Origin: UBA11872 sp965198285
Lineage (GTDB): Bacteria > Chloroflexota > UBA11872
Length of the DNA stretch: 64,000 bases
Assembly (NCBI GenBank): GCA_965198285.1
Contig: OZ240251.1
Location: 1,612,001 to 1,676,000 of the forward strand
Reading direction: 5' to 3'
This document shows, piece by piece, positions 48,039 to 57,123 of this stretch (positions are counted from its first letter, which is position 1; each line of letters begins with the position of its first letter). The notes under the pieces were generated by a model, which was not told the origin of the DNA, did not search any database, and saw only the letters and a list, made by a program, of their open reading frames with translations. Made by a program: the position numbers and the translations under genes.

Positions 48039-50342
48039 ATGGCGGCCGACCTCGAGCCGGCGCTGGCGCGGGAAGCGCGGCGACTTCTGGAGGCCGAGGC
48101 GGCGGTCGGATACAACGATTCCGCGACCCCGCGCGGACTATCGCGCTGGATCGCGGGCCAGGGTCGCAACGTGGGGTCGCTCGGTCGCCTGTCGCAGTAC
48201 TCGCGGCTCCGGCCGCGCACGCGTGAGGACCTGGCCCGGGCCGTGCTCGCGGACCTTGGAATGCCAGGGGCGTCGCCTGCCAGCCTCCGGGACGCCGACG
48301 CGCCGGTCACGGTGCTCCCGGGCGTGGGGGCGACAGCCGAGAAGCGGCTGGCGGCGCTGAGTATTCAGACGATTGGCGATCTGCTGCACCACCGGCCCAG
48401 GCGCTATATCGATCACTCCGCGGTCGTTCCGATCGCGGAGGCGGAGCCGGGACGCGAGGTCACGGTGATCGGAGACGTGGTTGAGATCAGGGCGCGACCG
48501 GCACGGTCCGGACGGGTGCGCGTGGTCGAGGCGGCCATCGCGGACAAGACGGGGCAGATTCTGGCGGTCTGGTTCAACCAGGTGTATCTGGCCAAGACCC
48601 TGCGCGGGCGGCACAACGTGGCCTTCGCCGGACGGGTGGAATCGGGCGCCTACGACCGCCAGTTGACCAGCCCGGAGTACGAGCTGGACCTGCACCGTAT
48701 GGTGCACGCCGGACGCTTGGTTCCGGTCTATCCGCTCACGCGCGGGCTTTCGCAGCGGCAGTTACGCCGCTGGATGGCGCTGGCGGTCGAGGACTACGCC
48801 GCCGCCGTGCCCGAGACGCTGGACGCCGAGCAGCGGCGGGCCCACGACCTGCCGGATATCGCGACGGCCGTCCGCCATCTCCACTTTCCGGTGGACGCCG
48901 CCGCCGCCGAGGCCGCCGCACGGCGCTTCGCGTTCGCGGAGTTGTTGGTCTTCCAGCTTGCAATCCTGCGCCGCCGCAAGACCTGGCGTGAGAGTCAGCC
49001 GGGACGACCCGTACGCATTAACCGCGACGCATTGGCGGCGTTCGGGGGGCAATTGCCGTTCAAGCTGACGGAGGGCCAGCGCGTGGCCGTGGCCGAGGTG
49101 TTGAACGACCTGCGGCGCGAACGGCCCATGAGCCGGTTGCTGCAAGGGGATGTCGGCTCCGGCAAGACCGTGGTGGCGGCCGGCGCGCTGCACGCGATCG
49201 TTGGCGACGGCTGGCAAGGGGCCATCATGGCGCCCACCGAAGTGCTGGCCGAACAACACGCCGCCACGCTGCGCGACCTGCTGACCCCGCTGGGCGTGCG
49301 GGTGGAGTTGGTCACGGGCAGCGTTCCGGCCGCGGAGAAGCGGCGCATCTGGCGCGACGTGGAGCGCGGCGGCGTGCACGTGGTGGTAGGCACGCAGGCG
49401 ATCATCCAACGCAGCGCCACGTTTGACCGGCTGAACCTGGCGGTGGTGGACGAGCAACACCGGTTTGGCGTGCAACAGCGCGGCGAAATCCGGTCCAAGG
49501 GGTACAACCCGCATCTGCTGGCCATGTCGGCGACGCCGATCCCGCGCTCGCTGGCGCTGACGTTGTACGGCGACCTGGATATCAGCGTCCTACGCGAGCT
49601 GCCAAAGGGAAGGCGGCCGGTGAAGACGTCGTTCGTGCCGAACCACCGGCGCGGCGACGCCTACTCGTTCATTCGGCGTGAGGTGACGGCCGGTCGCCAA
49701 GCGTTCATAGTCTTTCCGATCATTGAAGAGTCGGAAAGCCTCAACGCACGCGCCGCGACCGAGGAACACAAGCGGCTCACCCGGGGAGCATTTGCCGACC
49801 TGGCCGACGACGTGGGGCTGCTGCACGGGCGCATGAGCGCGGCGGCCAAGGAACGGGTGATGCGCGGATTCCGCGACGGCCAGATCAAGATTCTGGTCAG
49901 CACGTCGGTAATCGAGGTGGGGATTGACGTGCCCAACGCTTCGGTGATTCTGATCGAAGGCGCGGAACGCTTTGGCCTGGCACAGCTTCACCAGTTGCGT
50001 GGTCGAGTGGGTCGCGGAGGCCAGGCGTCGTACTGCCTGCTGATGAGCGAGACCACGGACGCGACGGAAAACGCGCGGCTGCGCACGCTTCAGACGGTTC
50101 GCGACGGCTTCACGCTGGCGGATCGCGACCTGGAACTACGCGGTCCGGGCGACGTGATTGGGACGCGACAGAGCGGGGCCCTCGGGTTCCGGTTCGCTAC
50201 GGTCACCGACCTCCCCACGATTCAAGAGGCGCGTGTCGAGGCCGAGGCGCTGATCCGCGCGGATCCCGAGTTGGAGCGCCCGGATCATGCGGGGCTGGCC
50301 GCCGCGGTGGCGCGGCTGTTGCAGCGCAACGAGTGGAATTGA
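48039..50342 (+). CDS. recG: ATP-dependent DNA helicase RecG
   Basis: A 767-residue protein. A helical N-terminal extension (about 1-95) precedes the wedge OB domain (about 95-260). The helicase motor has Walker A G-D-V-G-S-G-K-T, D-E-Q-H, S-A-T-P-I-P-R-S and Q-x-x-G-R-V-G-R-G. It remodels stalled forks and Holliday junctions. It starts 15 bases after the FakA-like gene, and rsmD follows closely: fakA-recG-rsmD-coaD is a common order. Confidence 0.96.
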   Translation: MAADLEPALAREARRLLEAEAAVGYNDSATPRGLSRWIAGQGRNVGSLGRLSQYSRLRPRTREDLARAVLADLGMPGASPASLRDADAPVTVLPGVGATAEKRLAALSIQTIGDLLHHRPRRYIDHSAVVPIAEAEPGREVTVIGDVVEIRARPARSGRVRVVEAAIADKTGQILAVWFNQVYLAKTLRGRHNVAFAGRVESGAYDRQLTSPEYELDLHRMVHAGRLVPVYPLTRGLSQRQLRRWMALAVEDYAAAVPETLDAEQRRAHDLPDIATAVRHLHFPVDAAAAEAAARRFAFAELLVFQLAILRRRKTWRESQPGRPVRINRDALAAFGGQLPFKLTEGQRVAVAEVLNDLRRERPMSRLLQGDVGSGKTVVAAGALHAIVGDGWQGAIMAPTEVLAEQHAATLRDLLTPLGVRVELVTGSVPAAEKRRIWRDVERGGVHVVVGTQAIIQRSATFDRLNLAVVDEQHRFGVQQRGEIRSKGYNPHLLAMSATPIPRSLALTLYGDLDISVLRELPKGRRPVKTSFVPNHRRGDAYSFIRREVTAGRQAFIVFPIIEESESLNARAATEEHKRLTRGAFADLADDVGLLHGRMSAAAKERVMRGFRDGQIKILVSTSVIEVGIDVPNASVILIEGAERFGLAQLHQLRGRVGRGGQASYCLLMSETTDATENARLRTLQTVRDGFTLADRDLELRGPGDVIGTRQSGALGFRFATVTDLPTIQEARVEAEALIRADPELERPDHAGLAAAVARLLQRNEWN

Positions 50343-50349
50343 GGACCAC

Positions 50350-50946
50350 GTGGCGGCTCGCGGACGCGGTCTGACGATCACCACCGGCCTTTGCGGGGGG
50401 CGTCGGCTGCGCGTCCCGCCGGGGATTCGCCCTACCACGGACCGCGTGCGGGCCGCCGTTTTCGACGCCCTGCAGGGACCGCCGCCTGAGCGCGTGCTGG
50501 ACTTGTACGCCGGTTCGGGGGCATTTGGCATCGAGGCGTTGAGCCGGGGCGCGGCGTACGTGTGTTTCATCGAGCGCAGCCGGCGGGCGGCGGCGGTCAT
50601 CCAGCAGAATCTGAATCTGCTGGGCTTGCGCCAACAAGCTGAGATCGTGGTTGGGGACGCACGCCGCGCGGCGCGCGCGCGCGGCGCTCCGTTTGGGTTG
50701 GTCTTCGCCGACCCGCCCTATGCGGACGATCCGTGGCTTGTGCTGTTCGATGCGCTGGAGACGCCCGGCATGCTGGCGGACGACGCCTGGGTGGTGACCG
50801 AAACCAGTAGCCGAAACGGCGCGCCGCTTGCTCCCTTTGGCTGGCGCCTCCTGAAAGAGCGCCGCCACGGTGATACGACGTTCGCGATCTTCGTCCGTGA
50901 GTTGCGTGCCCGTGCGCAGCGCCGGCCTGACGAGCCGCCGCTATAA
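50350..50946 (+). CDS. rsmD: 16S rRNA (guanine966-N2)-methyltransferase
   Basis: A 198-residue enzyme from GTG 50350, 7 bases after recG with GAGGA upstream. G-G-R-R-L-R-V-P, R-P-T-T-D-R-V-R-A-A-V-F-D, L-D-L-Y-A-G-S-G-A-F-G-I-E-A-L-S-R-G (SAM site) and the catalytic A-D-P-P-Y-A-D are all present. It methylates the 30S subunit rRNA. coaD follows after a short gap, as in many genomes. Confidence 0.94.
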   Translation: MAARGRGLTITTGLCGGRRLRVPPGIRPTTDRVRAAVFDALQGPPPERVLDLYAGSGAFGIEALSRGAAYVCFIERSRRAAAVIQQNLNLLGLRQQAEIVVGDARRAARARGAPFGLVFADPPYADDPWLVLFDALETPGMLADDAWVVTETSSRNGAPLAPFGWRLLKERRHGDTTFAIFVRELRARAQRRPDEPPL

Positions 50947-50947
50947 T
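50942..50947 (+). promoter_or_regulatory. Consensus -10 element before coaD
   Basis: A perfect TATAAT overlapping the rsmD stop, 27 bases before the coaD GTG. No convincing -35 lies 16-18 bases upstream. It could be an internal promoter for coaD and the genes after it. Confidence 0.4.
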
Positions 50948-50974
50948 GCGCGGCGTGTGTTGGAAGGATAGGCC

Positions 50975-51466
50975 GTGCGCGCGCTGTTTCCCGCTACCTT
51001 CGACCCGGTCACCAACGGCCACATGGACATCCTGACCCGCGCGGCCGGCGTCTTCGACTCGGTAGTGGCCGGCGTCTTCGAAAGCCAACGGGACGACACG
51101 CTCTTTACGGCGGACGAACGTCTGGCGCTGCTGGACACCGCCTTGAACCACATCCCGAATGTTGAAGCGCGCGTCTACTCTGGCTTGACCGTAGACTTTG
51201 CGCGCAAAGTCGAAGCTGGCGTGTTGGTTCGCGGCCTGCGAGCCGTGTCAGACTTTGAGTACGAGTTCGCGCTCTCAGCCATGAATCGACGGTTGCATCC
51301 CGACATTGACACGTTGTTCTTGCTGTCAGCGCCGGAGCACGCCTTCGTCAGTTCCTCGCTCATTCGTGAAATCGGGGCGCTTGGCCGTTCGGTCGAGCCA
51401 TTCGTCCCGCCAAATGTCGCGGCCGCCGTCGGCGCAAAGTTCGCCGTACAACCTAGGCGGAGGTAG
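50975..51466 (+). CDS. coaD: Phosphopantetheine adenylyltransferase
   Basis: A 163-residue nucleotidyltransferase of coenzyme A synthesis. F-P-A-T-F-D-P-V-T-N-G-H (His16 of the TxGH motif), R-G-L-R-A-V-S-D-F-E-Y-E and S-S-S-L-I-R-E are the signatures. GTG start with a GGAAGGATAGG purine stretch upstream. Length matches the hexameric bacterial enzymes. Confidence 0.95.
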   Translation: MRALFPATFDPVTNGHMDILTRAAGVFDSVVAGVFESQRDDTLFTADERLALLDTALNHIPNVEARVYSGLTVDFARKVEAGVLVRGLRAVSDFEYEFALSAMNRRLHPDIDTLFLLSAPEHAFVSSSLIREIGALGRSVEPFVPPNVAAAVGAKFAVQPRRR

Positions 51467-51472
51467 ATCGCC

Positions 51473-51952
51473 ATCGATCTCATTAACTTGATTGAGCGTC
51501 TGGAAACGCTGCTGCGTCATGCCCAGCGCGTACCGATGACGCACAAGGTCGTCATCGACGAGCGCGCCCTGCTAACCATCGTGGATGAAATGCGTATCCG
51601 AATTCCCGAGGAGATCCGGGAGGCGCGCCGGGTCATGCGCGCGCGTGATCAAATTCCGCAGTCGGCCCAGCTGGAGGCCGAACGCATCGTCCAGGAGGCG
51701 CGCGAGCAGGCCGAGCAGATGATTCGCGACGAGGAGATCGTGAAACAGTCCGAGGCGCACGCGCTGCACCTGGTCCAGGAGGCCGACGAGCGCATGGACG
51801 CGTCGCGCGAAGAAATGGACCTCTATGCGCTGAGCATGTTGCGCGACCTGGAAAGCCGGTTAGAGTCGCACCTCACCAGCATTCGCCGCGGCGTCGCCGC
51901 GCTGGACCAAGACGACGCGAGTCCCGTCGAGTTTGACGAGGAACCCGCGTAG
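51473..51952 (+). CDS. Coiled-coil protein of unknown function
   Basis: About 159 residues, mostly charged helix (A-E-R-I-V-Q-E-A-R-E-Q-A-E-Q-M-I and L-V-Q-E-A-D-E-R-M-D-A-S-R-E-E-M) with an N-terminal segment L-I-E-R-L-E-T-L-L-R and R-V-P-M-T-H-K-V-V-I-D-E. Similar proteins occur at this place (coaD/DUF177) in other bacteria. GGAGG lies 9 bases before ATC 51473; the first standard start, TTG 51488, is 24 bases from it. I place the start at ATC with TTG as alternative. Function unknown; ATPase-stalk-like helices are suggested only by pattern. Confidence 0.7.
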   Translation: MDLINLIERLETLLRHAQRVPMTHKVVIDERALLTIVDEMRIRIPEEIREARRVMRARDQIPQSAQLEAERIVQEAREQAEQMIRDEEIVKQSEAHALHLVQEADERMDASREEMDLYALSMLRDLESRLESHLTSIRRGVAALDQDDASPVEFDEEPA

Positions 51953-51993
51953 CTTGAGTTGAGCCTCTCGCGGGCTTGACCGAAAGGTCGCCT

Positions 51994-52515
51994 GTGGCTG
52001 ACTACATCTTTAACGTCGCGCGGTTGCTCGGACAGTCTTCCGGGCCGGGCTGCCCCGCCGAAGTGGACGCCCCGGCCGACGTGATGGACGTGCCGGAACT
52101 CATCGGTCCCGTGCGGGGCACGGCGCGTTTCACGCGCCTCTCGGACGCCGTCCTGGTCACTGGGCGGATGCGGGGGCTCGCGCGAGTGCCCTGCGCCCGC
52201 TGCACCGAGGACCTGGACATCGAGTTGGAGTTCGCGCTTGACGATCAGTTCGTGCCGCGCATCGACCCCGTGCGGGGCGGCCTGGTCGACCAGGGTGATC
52301 GCTGGCAGCTCGATTCGGGCCACAACCTCGATCTGTCGCACGTGTTGGCCGAGGGCGTGATCAGCGCATTGCCCCCGCGCGTGGTCTGCGCCGGCCAGTG
52401 TGAGGCCCCGTGGAGTGAGCAGCGTGCGGGCGGGCCGGCAGTTGATCCGCGGCTGGCGCCCCTGGAGCGTCTGCGCCGCGAAATGTTCCACGAAGACGGC
52501 TCATCTCATGGATAA
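51994..52515 (+). CDS. DUF177 (YceD-like) protein
   Basis: A 173-residue protein from GTG 51994 with AAAGG upstream; TTG 51976 is possible. The two-part Cys pattern C-A-R-C ... C-A-G-Q-C and D-L-S-H-V-L-A-E-G-V-I-S-A-L-P fit the family, which lies upstream of rpmF almost everywhere. YceD is linked to 23S rRNA or L32 homeostasis; the mechanism is unproven. rpmF follows 9 bases later. Confidence 0.88.
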   Translation: MADYIFNVARLLGQSSGPGCPAEVDAPADVMDVPELIGPVRGTARFTRLSDAVLVTGRMRGLARVPCARCTEDLDIELEFALDDQFVPRIDPVRGGLVDQGDRWQLDSGHNLDLSHVLAEGVISALPPRVVCAGQCEAPWSEQRAGGPAVDPRLAPLERLRREMFHEDGSSHG

Positions 52516-52524
52516 TGGTGGGTT

Positions 52525-52725
52525 ATGACTCCTCTACCTAAGCGTCGGCTCACCCGTTCGAGATCGCGTTCGCGACGCCATGCAGCGCGTGCGCGCCTGC
52601 CGAATCTCGGGCGCTGTCCGACCTGTCACCGGCTGGTGATCAGCCACCAGGTGTGTCCCTTGTGTGGGAACTACCGCGGCAATCTGGTCATCGAGCCTTC
52701 CGACCAAGCCGTCAAGTACCGATAA
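52525..52725 (+). CDS. rpmF: 50S ribosomal protein L32
   Basis: A 66-residue bL32. The basic N terminus (P-L-P-K-R-R-L-T-R-S-R-S-R) leads to a zinc ribbon with Cys31, Cys34, Cys44 and Cys47 (C-P-T-C and C-P-L-C). The DUF177-rpmF-fab order is widespread and links ribosome and lipid genes. ATG start in a region with GATAATGG upstream. Confidence 0.94.
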   Translation: MTPLPKRRLTRSRSRSRRHAARARLPNLGRCPTCHRLVISHQVCPLCGNYRGNLVIEPSDQAVKYR

Positions 52726-52749
52726 CCGGGACAGCCGGTTCCACCCACC

Positions 52750-53745
52750 ATGGCGCCTGAACAGGCCCGGGCCGCGTTTGTGTTTCCGGGCCAGGGCTCA
52801 CAGGCGCCCGGGATGGGCCGGTCCCTGCGCGAGTCGTCGGCCGCCGCCCTGGCGGTCTGGCAGGCGGCCGACGCAAGCTTTGGCGCGTCACTCAGCCAGC
52901 TGACCGGTGAGGGCGGCGCGGATGACCTGCGGCCCACGGACGTCCAGCAGCCGGCCATCGTAGCCGTGTCGGTGGCCGCGTTCGCGGCCTTCAACGAGGC
53001 GCTTGGCGTTGCGGGCGCTGCCATTGGTCCCGACTATCCAGTGGACACCGTGGCGCTGGCCGGTCACAGCGTTGGTCTGGTGTCGGCCGTCGTGGCCGCC
53101 GGTTGCACGCCGATCGGCGAGGCGGTGGCCCTGGTACGTGACCGCGGGCGGTTCATGACGGCGGCGGCGCAGGAGAAGCCGGGCCGCATGGCGGCGGTGC
53201 TGGGCCTGGAGACGGACGCCGTTGAGGACCTGGCGGCGCATATCCGCGCCGAGACCCCCGGCAGCTATCTGGCGGTCGCCAACATCAACGCGCCGGGGCA
53301 GGTCGTCGTAGCCGGCGACTTGGGCGCCATCAATCTGATCGTGAACGAAGGCCGCCGGGCCGGCGCGCGCCGCGTAATCCCCCTCAACGTGAGCGGCGCC
53401 TTTCACTCGGTGGCGATGCTGCCGGCCCGTGAGGCGATGCGCGACCGCTTGCTGGCAGTTGGAATCGAGACGCCGGCGGCGCCGGTGATCAGCAACATCG
53501 ACGCCGCCCTGCTCACCGACTCGGCGGCCATCCGGGCTGAGCTAGCCAACCACATCGCCGCTCCGGTTCGCTGGCTGGACGGTATTCGCTTAATCGAGGC
53601 GCTTGGCGTGCGGCACATCGTGGAGTTTGGACACGGTTCGGTCCTTACCGGCATGCTGCGGCGCACGGTGAACGGCATTGACCTGCACAACGTGAGCGAC
53701 TTGGATTCGGCCCAGGCGGCCGCCGCTGCGCTGACCCATGGGTAG
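52750..53745 (+). CDS. fabD: Malonyl-CoA:ACP transacylase
   Basis: A 331-residue transferase. F-V-F-P-G-Q-G-S-Q-A-P-G-M-G opens the protein. The active-site Ser is in A-L-A-G-H-S-V-G, and the catalytic His in G-A-F-H-S-V-A-M. V-V-A-G-D and V-E-F-G-H-G-S-V-L are further family marks. It loads malonyl onto ACP. Its end overlaps fabG by 8 bases. No acpP, fabF or fabH gene lies in this window. Confidence 0.94.
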   Translation: MAPEQARAAFVFPGQGSQAPGMGRSLRESSAAALAVWQAADASFGASLSQLTGEGGADDLRPTDVQQPAIVAVSVAAFAAFNEALGVAGAAIGPDYPVDTVALAGHSVGLVSAVVAAGCTPIGEAVALVRDRGRFMTAAAQEKPGRMAAVLGLETDAVEDLAAHIRAETPGSYLAVANINAPGQVVVAGDLGAINLIVNEGRRAGARRVIPLNVSGAFHSVAMLPAREAMRDRLLAVGIETPAAPVISNIDAALLTDSAAIRAELANHIAAPVRWLDGIRLIEALGVRHIVEFGHGSVLTGMLRRTVNGIDLHNVSDLDSAQAAAAALTHG

Positions 53746-54496
53746 TGACCAGCGCCTGGCGGGCGCGCGCACGCTCGTCACCGGCGCGTCAGGCGCGCTC
53801 GGGCGGGCATTTGCACGTCGTCTGGCCGCGGAAGGCGCCGACCTGGTCCTGCACTATCGCGCCAATGCAACCAAGGCCGACGAACTGGCCGCCGAGATTC
53901 GGTCCAACGGCGGAAGCGCGGTCGCAATCGGCGCCGACCTGTCCACGGTGGAAGGCGCGGAATTGATTGTTGACCAGGCGCAGGCAGCTCTGGGCGGTCT
54001 GGACGTGCTGGTCAACAACGCCGGTACGACACGCGACAACCTCTTGATTCGCATGTCTGACGAGCAGTGGGACACGGTGATGCACACCAACTTGCGCTCG
54101 GCATTCGTCTGCTCGCGTCGCGCGGTTCGCGGGATGATCCGCCAGCGTAGTGGGCGGATCATTAACATCGCATCCGTGGTCGGTCTGAAGGGCAACGCCG
54201 GCCAAACGAACTATGCCGCCGCCAAAGCCGGCCTGATTGGCTTTACTCGCGCGCTGGCGCAGGAAGTTGGCAGCCGCGGGATCACCGTCAACGCCGTGGC
54301 GCCGGGCTTCGTCATCTCACCGCTCACCGACGTGATTCCCGTCCGGCTGCGCAAGCAAGCGCTGGGCGCGATCCCGCTGGGACGCTTTGCGCAACCGGAC
54401 GACATTGCGGGGGCGGTGGCGTTCCTTGCATCGGACGACGGGGCCTACGTCACCGGTCACGTGCTGACCGTTGACGGCGGCATCTCAATGGGCTGA
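53738..54496 (+). CDS. fabG: 3-oxoacyl-ACP reductase
   Basis: A 252-residue SDR. V-T-G-A-S-G-A-L-G-R is the cofactor loop, N-N-A-G-T-T-R-D-N-L-L-I-R-M is typical of FabG, and the catalytic residues are in N-I-A-S-V-V-G and Y-A-A-A-K-A-G. A-P-G-F-V and D-G-G-I-S-M complete it. The D-N-L-L-I-R-M stretch and neighbours fabD and accC support FabG over other SDRs. Confidence 0.93.
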   Translation: MGSDQRLAGARTLVTGASGALGRAFARRLAAEGADLVLHYRANATKADELAAEIRSNGGSAVAIGADLSTVEGAELIVDQAQAALGGLDVLVNNAGTTRDNLLIRMSDEQWDTVMHTNLRSAFVCSRRAVRGMIRQRSGRIINIASVVGLKGNAGQTNYAAAKAGLIGFTRALAQEVGSRGITVNAVAPGFVISPLTDVIPVRLRKQALGAIPLGRFAQPDDIAGAVAFLASDDGAYVTGHVLTVDGGISMG

Positions 54497-54499
54497 CCC

Positions 54500-55858
54500 A
54501 TGTTTGAAAAGGTGCTCGTCGCTAACCGAGGCGAGATGGCGGTGCGGATCATTCGCGCCTGCCGAGACATGGGCGTACGCACCGTGGCGGTGTATTCCGA
54601 GGCCGACGCCGATGGGCTGTCTGTCCAGATGGCGGATGAGTCGGTCTGCATCGGACCGGCGCCGGCGGCGGCTAGCTACCTCAACGTGCCGCACATCATT
54701 GCCGCCGGGCTCAACACAGGCTGCGACGCCGTGCATCCCGGCGCCGGGTTTCTGGCCGAGAACGCCTACTTCGCCGAAGCCTGCGAGCGCTACCGGATCA
54801 GCTTCATCGGCCCCACGCCCGAAAACATGCGCATGATGGGCGAGAAGACGCGCGCCCGCGAGGCCGCCCTGGCGGCTGGCCTGCCGGTGATTCCGGGATC
54901 CGACGGCCCTGTGGCCGATGTCAATGAGGCCAAGACGATTGCCCGCGAAATTGGCTTCCCGGTCATGCTCAAGGCGGCCGGCGGAGGCGGCGGGCGCGGT
55001 ATCCGACGCGTGAGCGACGTCGACGAACTTGTCACGCTCTTTCCACTGGCCCAGGCCGAGGCGCGCAGTTCGTTCGGCAACGCCGACCTGTACGTCGAAA
55101 AGCAGATCGAACGTTCGCGCCATGTCGAGGTGCAGGTGCTGGGCGACGGATCCAGCATGCTGCACCTGGGCCACCGCGAGTGCTCGATCCAGCGCCGATT
55201 CCAGAAGCTGATTGAGGAAGCGCCCGCGCCGAGTCTTAGCGGCCGCCAGGGCGACCGGGTTGCGCGCGCGGCGGTTCGGCTGGCGGAGTCCATCGACTAT
55301 CTCGGGGCCGGCACCGTGGAGTTTCTACTCGACGATGAGAATCGCTACTACTTCATCGAAGCCAACACCCGCATTCAGGTCGAACACCCGGCGACCGAAG
55401 CCGTCACGGGAATCGATATCGTCCGGGCGCAGCTTGCGATCGCGGCTGGCGAACCAACCGGCCTGCGCCAGCGCGACATCCGGCTGAACGGGCACGCCAT
55501 CGAGTACCGGGTGCTGGCCGAGGATCCGGAGCGCGACTTCCGGCCCGATGCCGGAACCGTCACCGACCTGCGGCTTCCGGGCGGACCCGGGGTGCGCGTG
55601 GACACCCATCTGTTTGCCGGTTGCGAGGTGCCGCCCTACTACGACTCGTTGCTGGCCAAATTGATCGTGTACGGCGACTCGCGCGACGAGGCCATCCGGC
55701 GGTCACGGCGGGCGCTGGGCGAGACGCGGGTTGAAGGACCCGCGACCAACCTGGACCTGCACCGCGCGATCCTGCAGGACCAGCGATTCGTCTCGGCCGA
55801 TTACGATCTCGGCTACGTCACGGGTACGCCCGTGCCGCTTGCGGAATCCGTCGGCTAA
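54500..55858 (+). CDS. accC: Biotin carboxylase subunit of acetyl-CoA carboxylase
   Basis: A 452-residue ATP-grasp enzyme, the usual length of stand-alone AccC. V-L-V-A-N-R-G-E-M-A-V-R-I-I-R-A starts it; K-A-A-G-G-G-G-G-R-G-I-R is the ATP-grasp glycine loop; E-C-S-I-Q-R-R and F-I-E-A-N-T-R-I-Q-V-E-H-P-A-T-E are catalytic-site regions. It carboxylates biotin on AccB. No accB, accA or accD is seen here. It follows fabG by 3 bases. Confidence 0.93.
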   Translation: MFEKVLVANRGEMAVRIIRACRDMGVRTVAVYSEADADGLSVQMADESVCIGPAPAAASYLNVPHIIAAGLNTGCDAVHPGAGFLAENAYFAEACERYRISFIGPTPENMRMMGEKTRAREAALAAGLPVIPGSDGPVADVNEAKTIAREIGFPVMLKAAGGGGGRGIRRVSDVDELVTLFPLAQAEARSSFGNADLYVEKQIERSRHVEVQVLGDGSSMLHLGHRECSIQRRFQKLIEEAPAPSLSGRQGDRVARAAVRLAESIDYLGAGTVEFLLDDENRYYFIEANTRIQVEHPATEAVTGIDIVRAQLAIAAGEPTGLRQRDIRLNGHAIEYRVLAEDPERDFRPDAGTVTDLRLPGGPGVRVDTHLFAGCEVPPYYDSLLAKLIVYGDSRDEAIRRSRRALGETRVEGPATNLDLHRAILQDQRFVSADYDLGYVTGTPVPLAESVG

Positions 55859-55862
55859 GCCG

Positions 55863-56309
55863 ATGGCCGCGCGACGACGACGGCGTGGCCGGCGGTTGGC
55901 GCGCGAAACAGCCATGCGATTGATCTACGAGGCCGACATGGCGCAACGGCTGCCCAACGAATTGCTCCAAGTCCGGGAGCGCGAGCTGCGCCTGGACGAC
56001 GAGACCGCCGCCTACGCACGCGTGCTCGTGGAGGCTGTGAGCGCGAATCAGCAGCACCTTGACACTGCCATCGGACGGCTTACACCCGCCTGGCCAGTCA
56101 ATCAGATGGCTCGGCTGGACGTTGCGATCCTGCGCATCGCGCTGTCGGAAATCGACGCCGGCGAGACGCCGGTAGCCGTGGCAATCAACGAGGCCGTGGA
56201 GCTGGCCAAACGCTACTGCGCCGAGGGCGCCGCCCCGATGATCAACGGAGCGCTAGGATCGTACGTGCGACAAGGCGCGGCGTCCGCGGCGCCTAACCAG
56301 CTAGGCTGA
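55863..56309 (+). CDS. nusB: Transcription antitermination protein NusB
   Basis: A 148-residue helical RNA-binding protein from ATG 55863. A strongly basic start (A-A-R-R-R-R-R-G-R-R-L-A-R-E) is followed by A-M-R-L-I-Y-E-A-D. M-A-R-L-D-V-A-I-L-R-I-A-L-S-E-I and P-V-A-V-A-I-N-E-A-V-E-L-A-K-R-Y are the conserved core. With NusA/E/G it supports rRNA transcription. It begins 4 bases after accC. Confidence 0.92.
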   Translation: MAARRRRRGRRLARETAMRLIYEADMAQRLPNELLQVRERELRLDDETAAYARVLVEAVSANQQHLDTAIGRLTPAWPVNQMARLDVAILRIALSEIDAGETPVAVAINEAVELAKRYCAEGAAPMINGALGSYVRQGAASAAPNQLG

Positions 56310-56313
56310 TCGC

Positions 56314-57123
56314 ATGGCTGAAGCCGACCAGGCGCTGACCAACCCCGAAGAAGACCTCGGCGGCGTCATGTCGCTGCGCGAGCACCTGAATGAGCTGCGC
56401 AGGCGGATGACGATCGCCGTGCTGTCGGTCATTCTGGCCAGCTTTGTGGTGTGGCCGTTCAAGGACTTTGTCTTCCACTTTGTCCAGTTGCCGCTGCCCC
56501 GCGGCGCCGTGCTGCAGCAGATCGCCGTGACCGAGACGCTGTTCACGTTCGTGAAGATCTCGTTCATCGTTGGGTTTGGCCTGGCGAGCCCGATCGTGGT
56601 GTATCAGGTGCTGGCGTTCGTCGCGCCCGGCCTGTATCCCCAGGAGCGGCGCTGGCTCTTCATGAGCATCCCTGCCATTGCGCTGGCCTTCCTGGCCGGA
56701 GTGTCCTTTGCCTGGTTCATCGTGCTGCGGTTCACGGTCGGGTTTCTGGCCGGGTTCGCGCCCGCCACGATCGCCACGGAGTTCACAGTGGATGGCTGGG
56801 TCTCGTTTGTGCTGCGGATCTTGCTGGCCGTTGGGCTGGCGTTTGAAACGCCGTTTGTGATTTTTGCCCTGGCCAAGATTGGTCTCGTCACCGCCGACAG
56901 CCTGGCCCGACAGCGGCGCTACGCCATTGTTGCCATCGCCATAATCTCGGCCATCATCACTCCGACGCCGGACCCATTCACCCAAGCCTCGGTCGGCATT
57001 CCGCTATACGCGCTCTACGAGGTCGGGGTCATCCTGGCGCGCGTGGCCGTGCCTACTGACCGAGGCGACGGCGAGCCGGAAGCGGACGCCGAAGGCGAAG
57101 GCTCGGTTCCGACGACGGCCTAG
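56314..57123 (+). CDS. tatC: Sec-independent protein translocase TatC
   Basis: A 269-residue six-helix membrane protein. S-L-R-E-H-L-N-E-L-R-R-R is the cytosolic N-terminal signature that binds twin-arginine signals. F-V-A-P-G-L-Y-P-Q-E-R-R is the conserved loop, and T-P-T-P-D-P-F-T-Q the late one. The C-terminal tail is acidic. No tatA/tatB is nearby. The Tat-like signal of the protein at 10695-11669 would use this system. Confidence 0.94.
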   Translation: MAEADQALTNPEEDLGGVMSLREHLNELRRRMTIAVLSVILASFVVWPFKDFVFHFVQLPLPRGAVLQQIAVTETLFTFVKISFIVGFGLASPIVVYQVLAFVAPGLYPQERRWLFMSIPAIALAFLAGVSFAWFIVLRFTVGFLAGFAPATIATEFTVDGWVSFVLRILLAVGLAFETPFVIFALAKIGLVTADSLARQRRYAIVAIAIISAIITPTPDPFTQASVGIPLYALYEVGVILARVAVPTDRGDGEPEADAEGEGSVPTTA

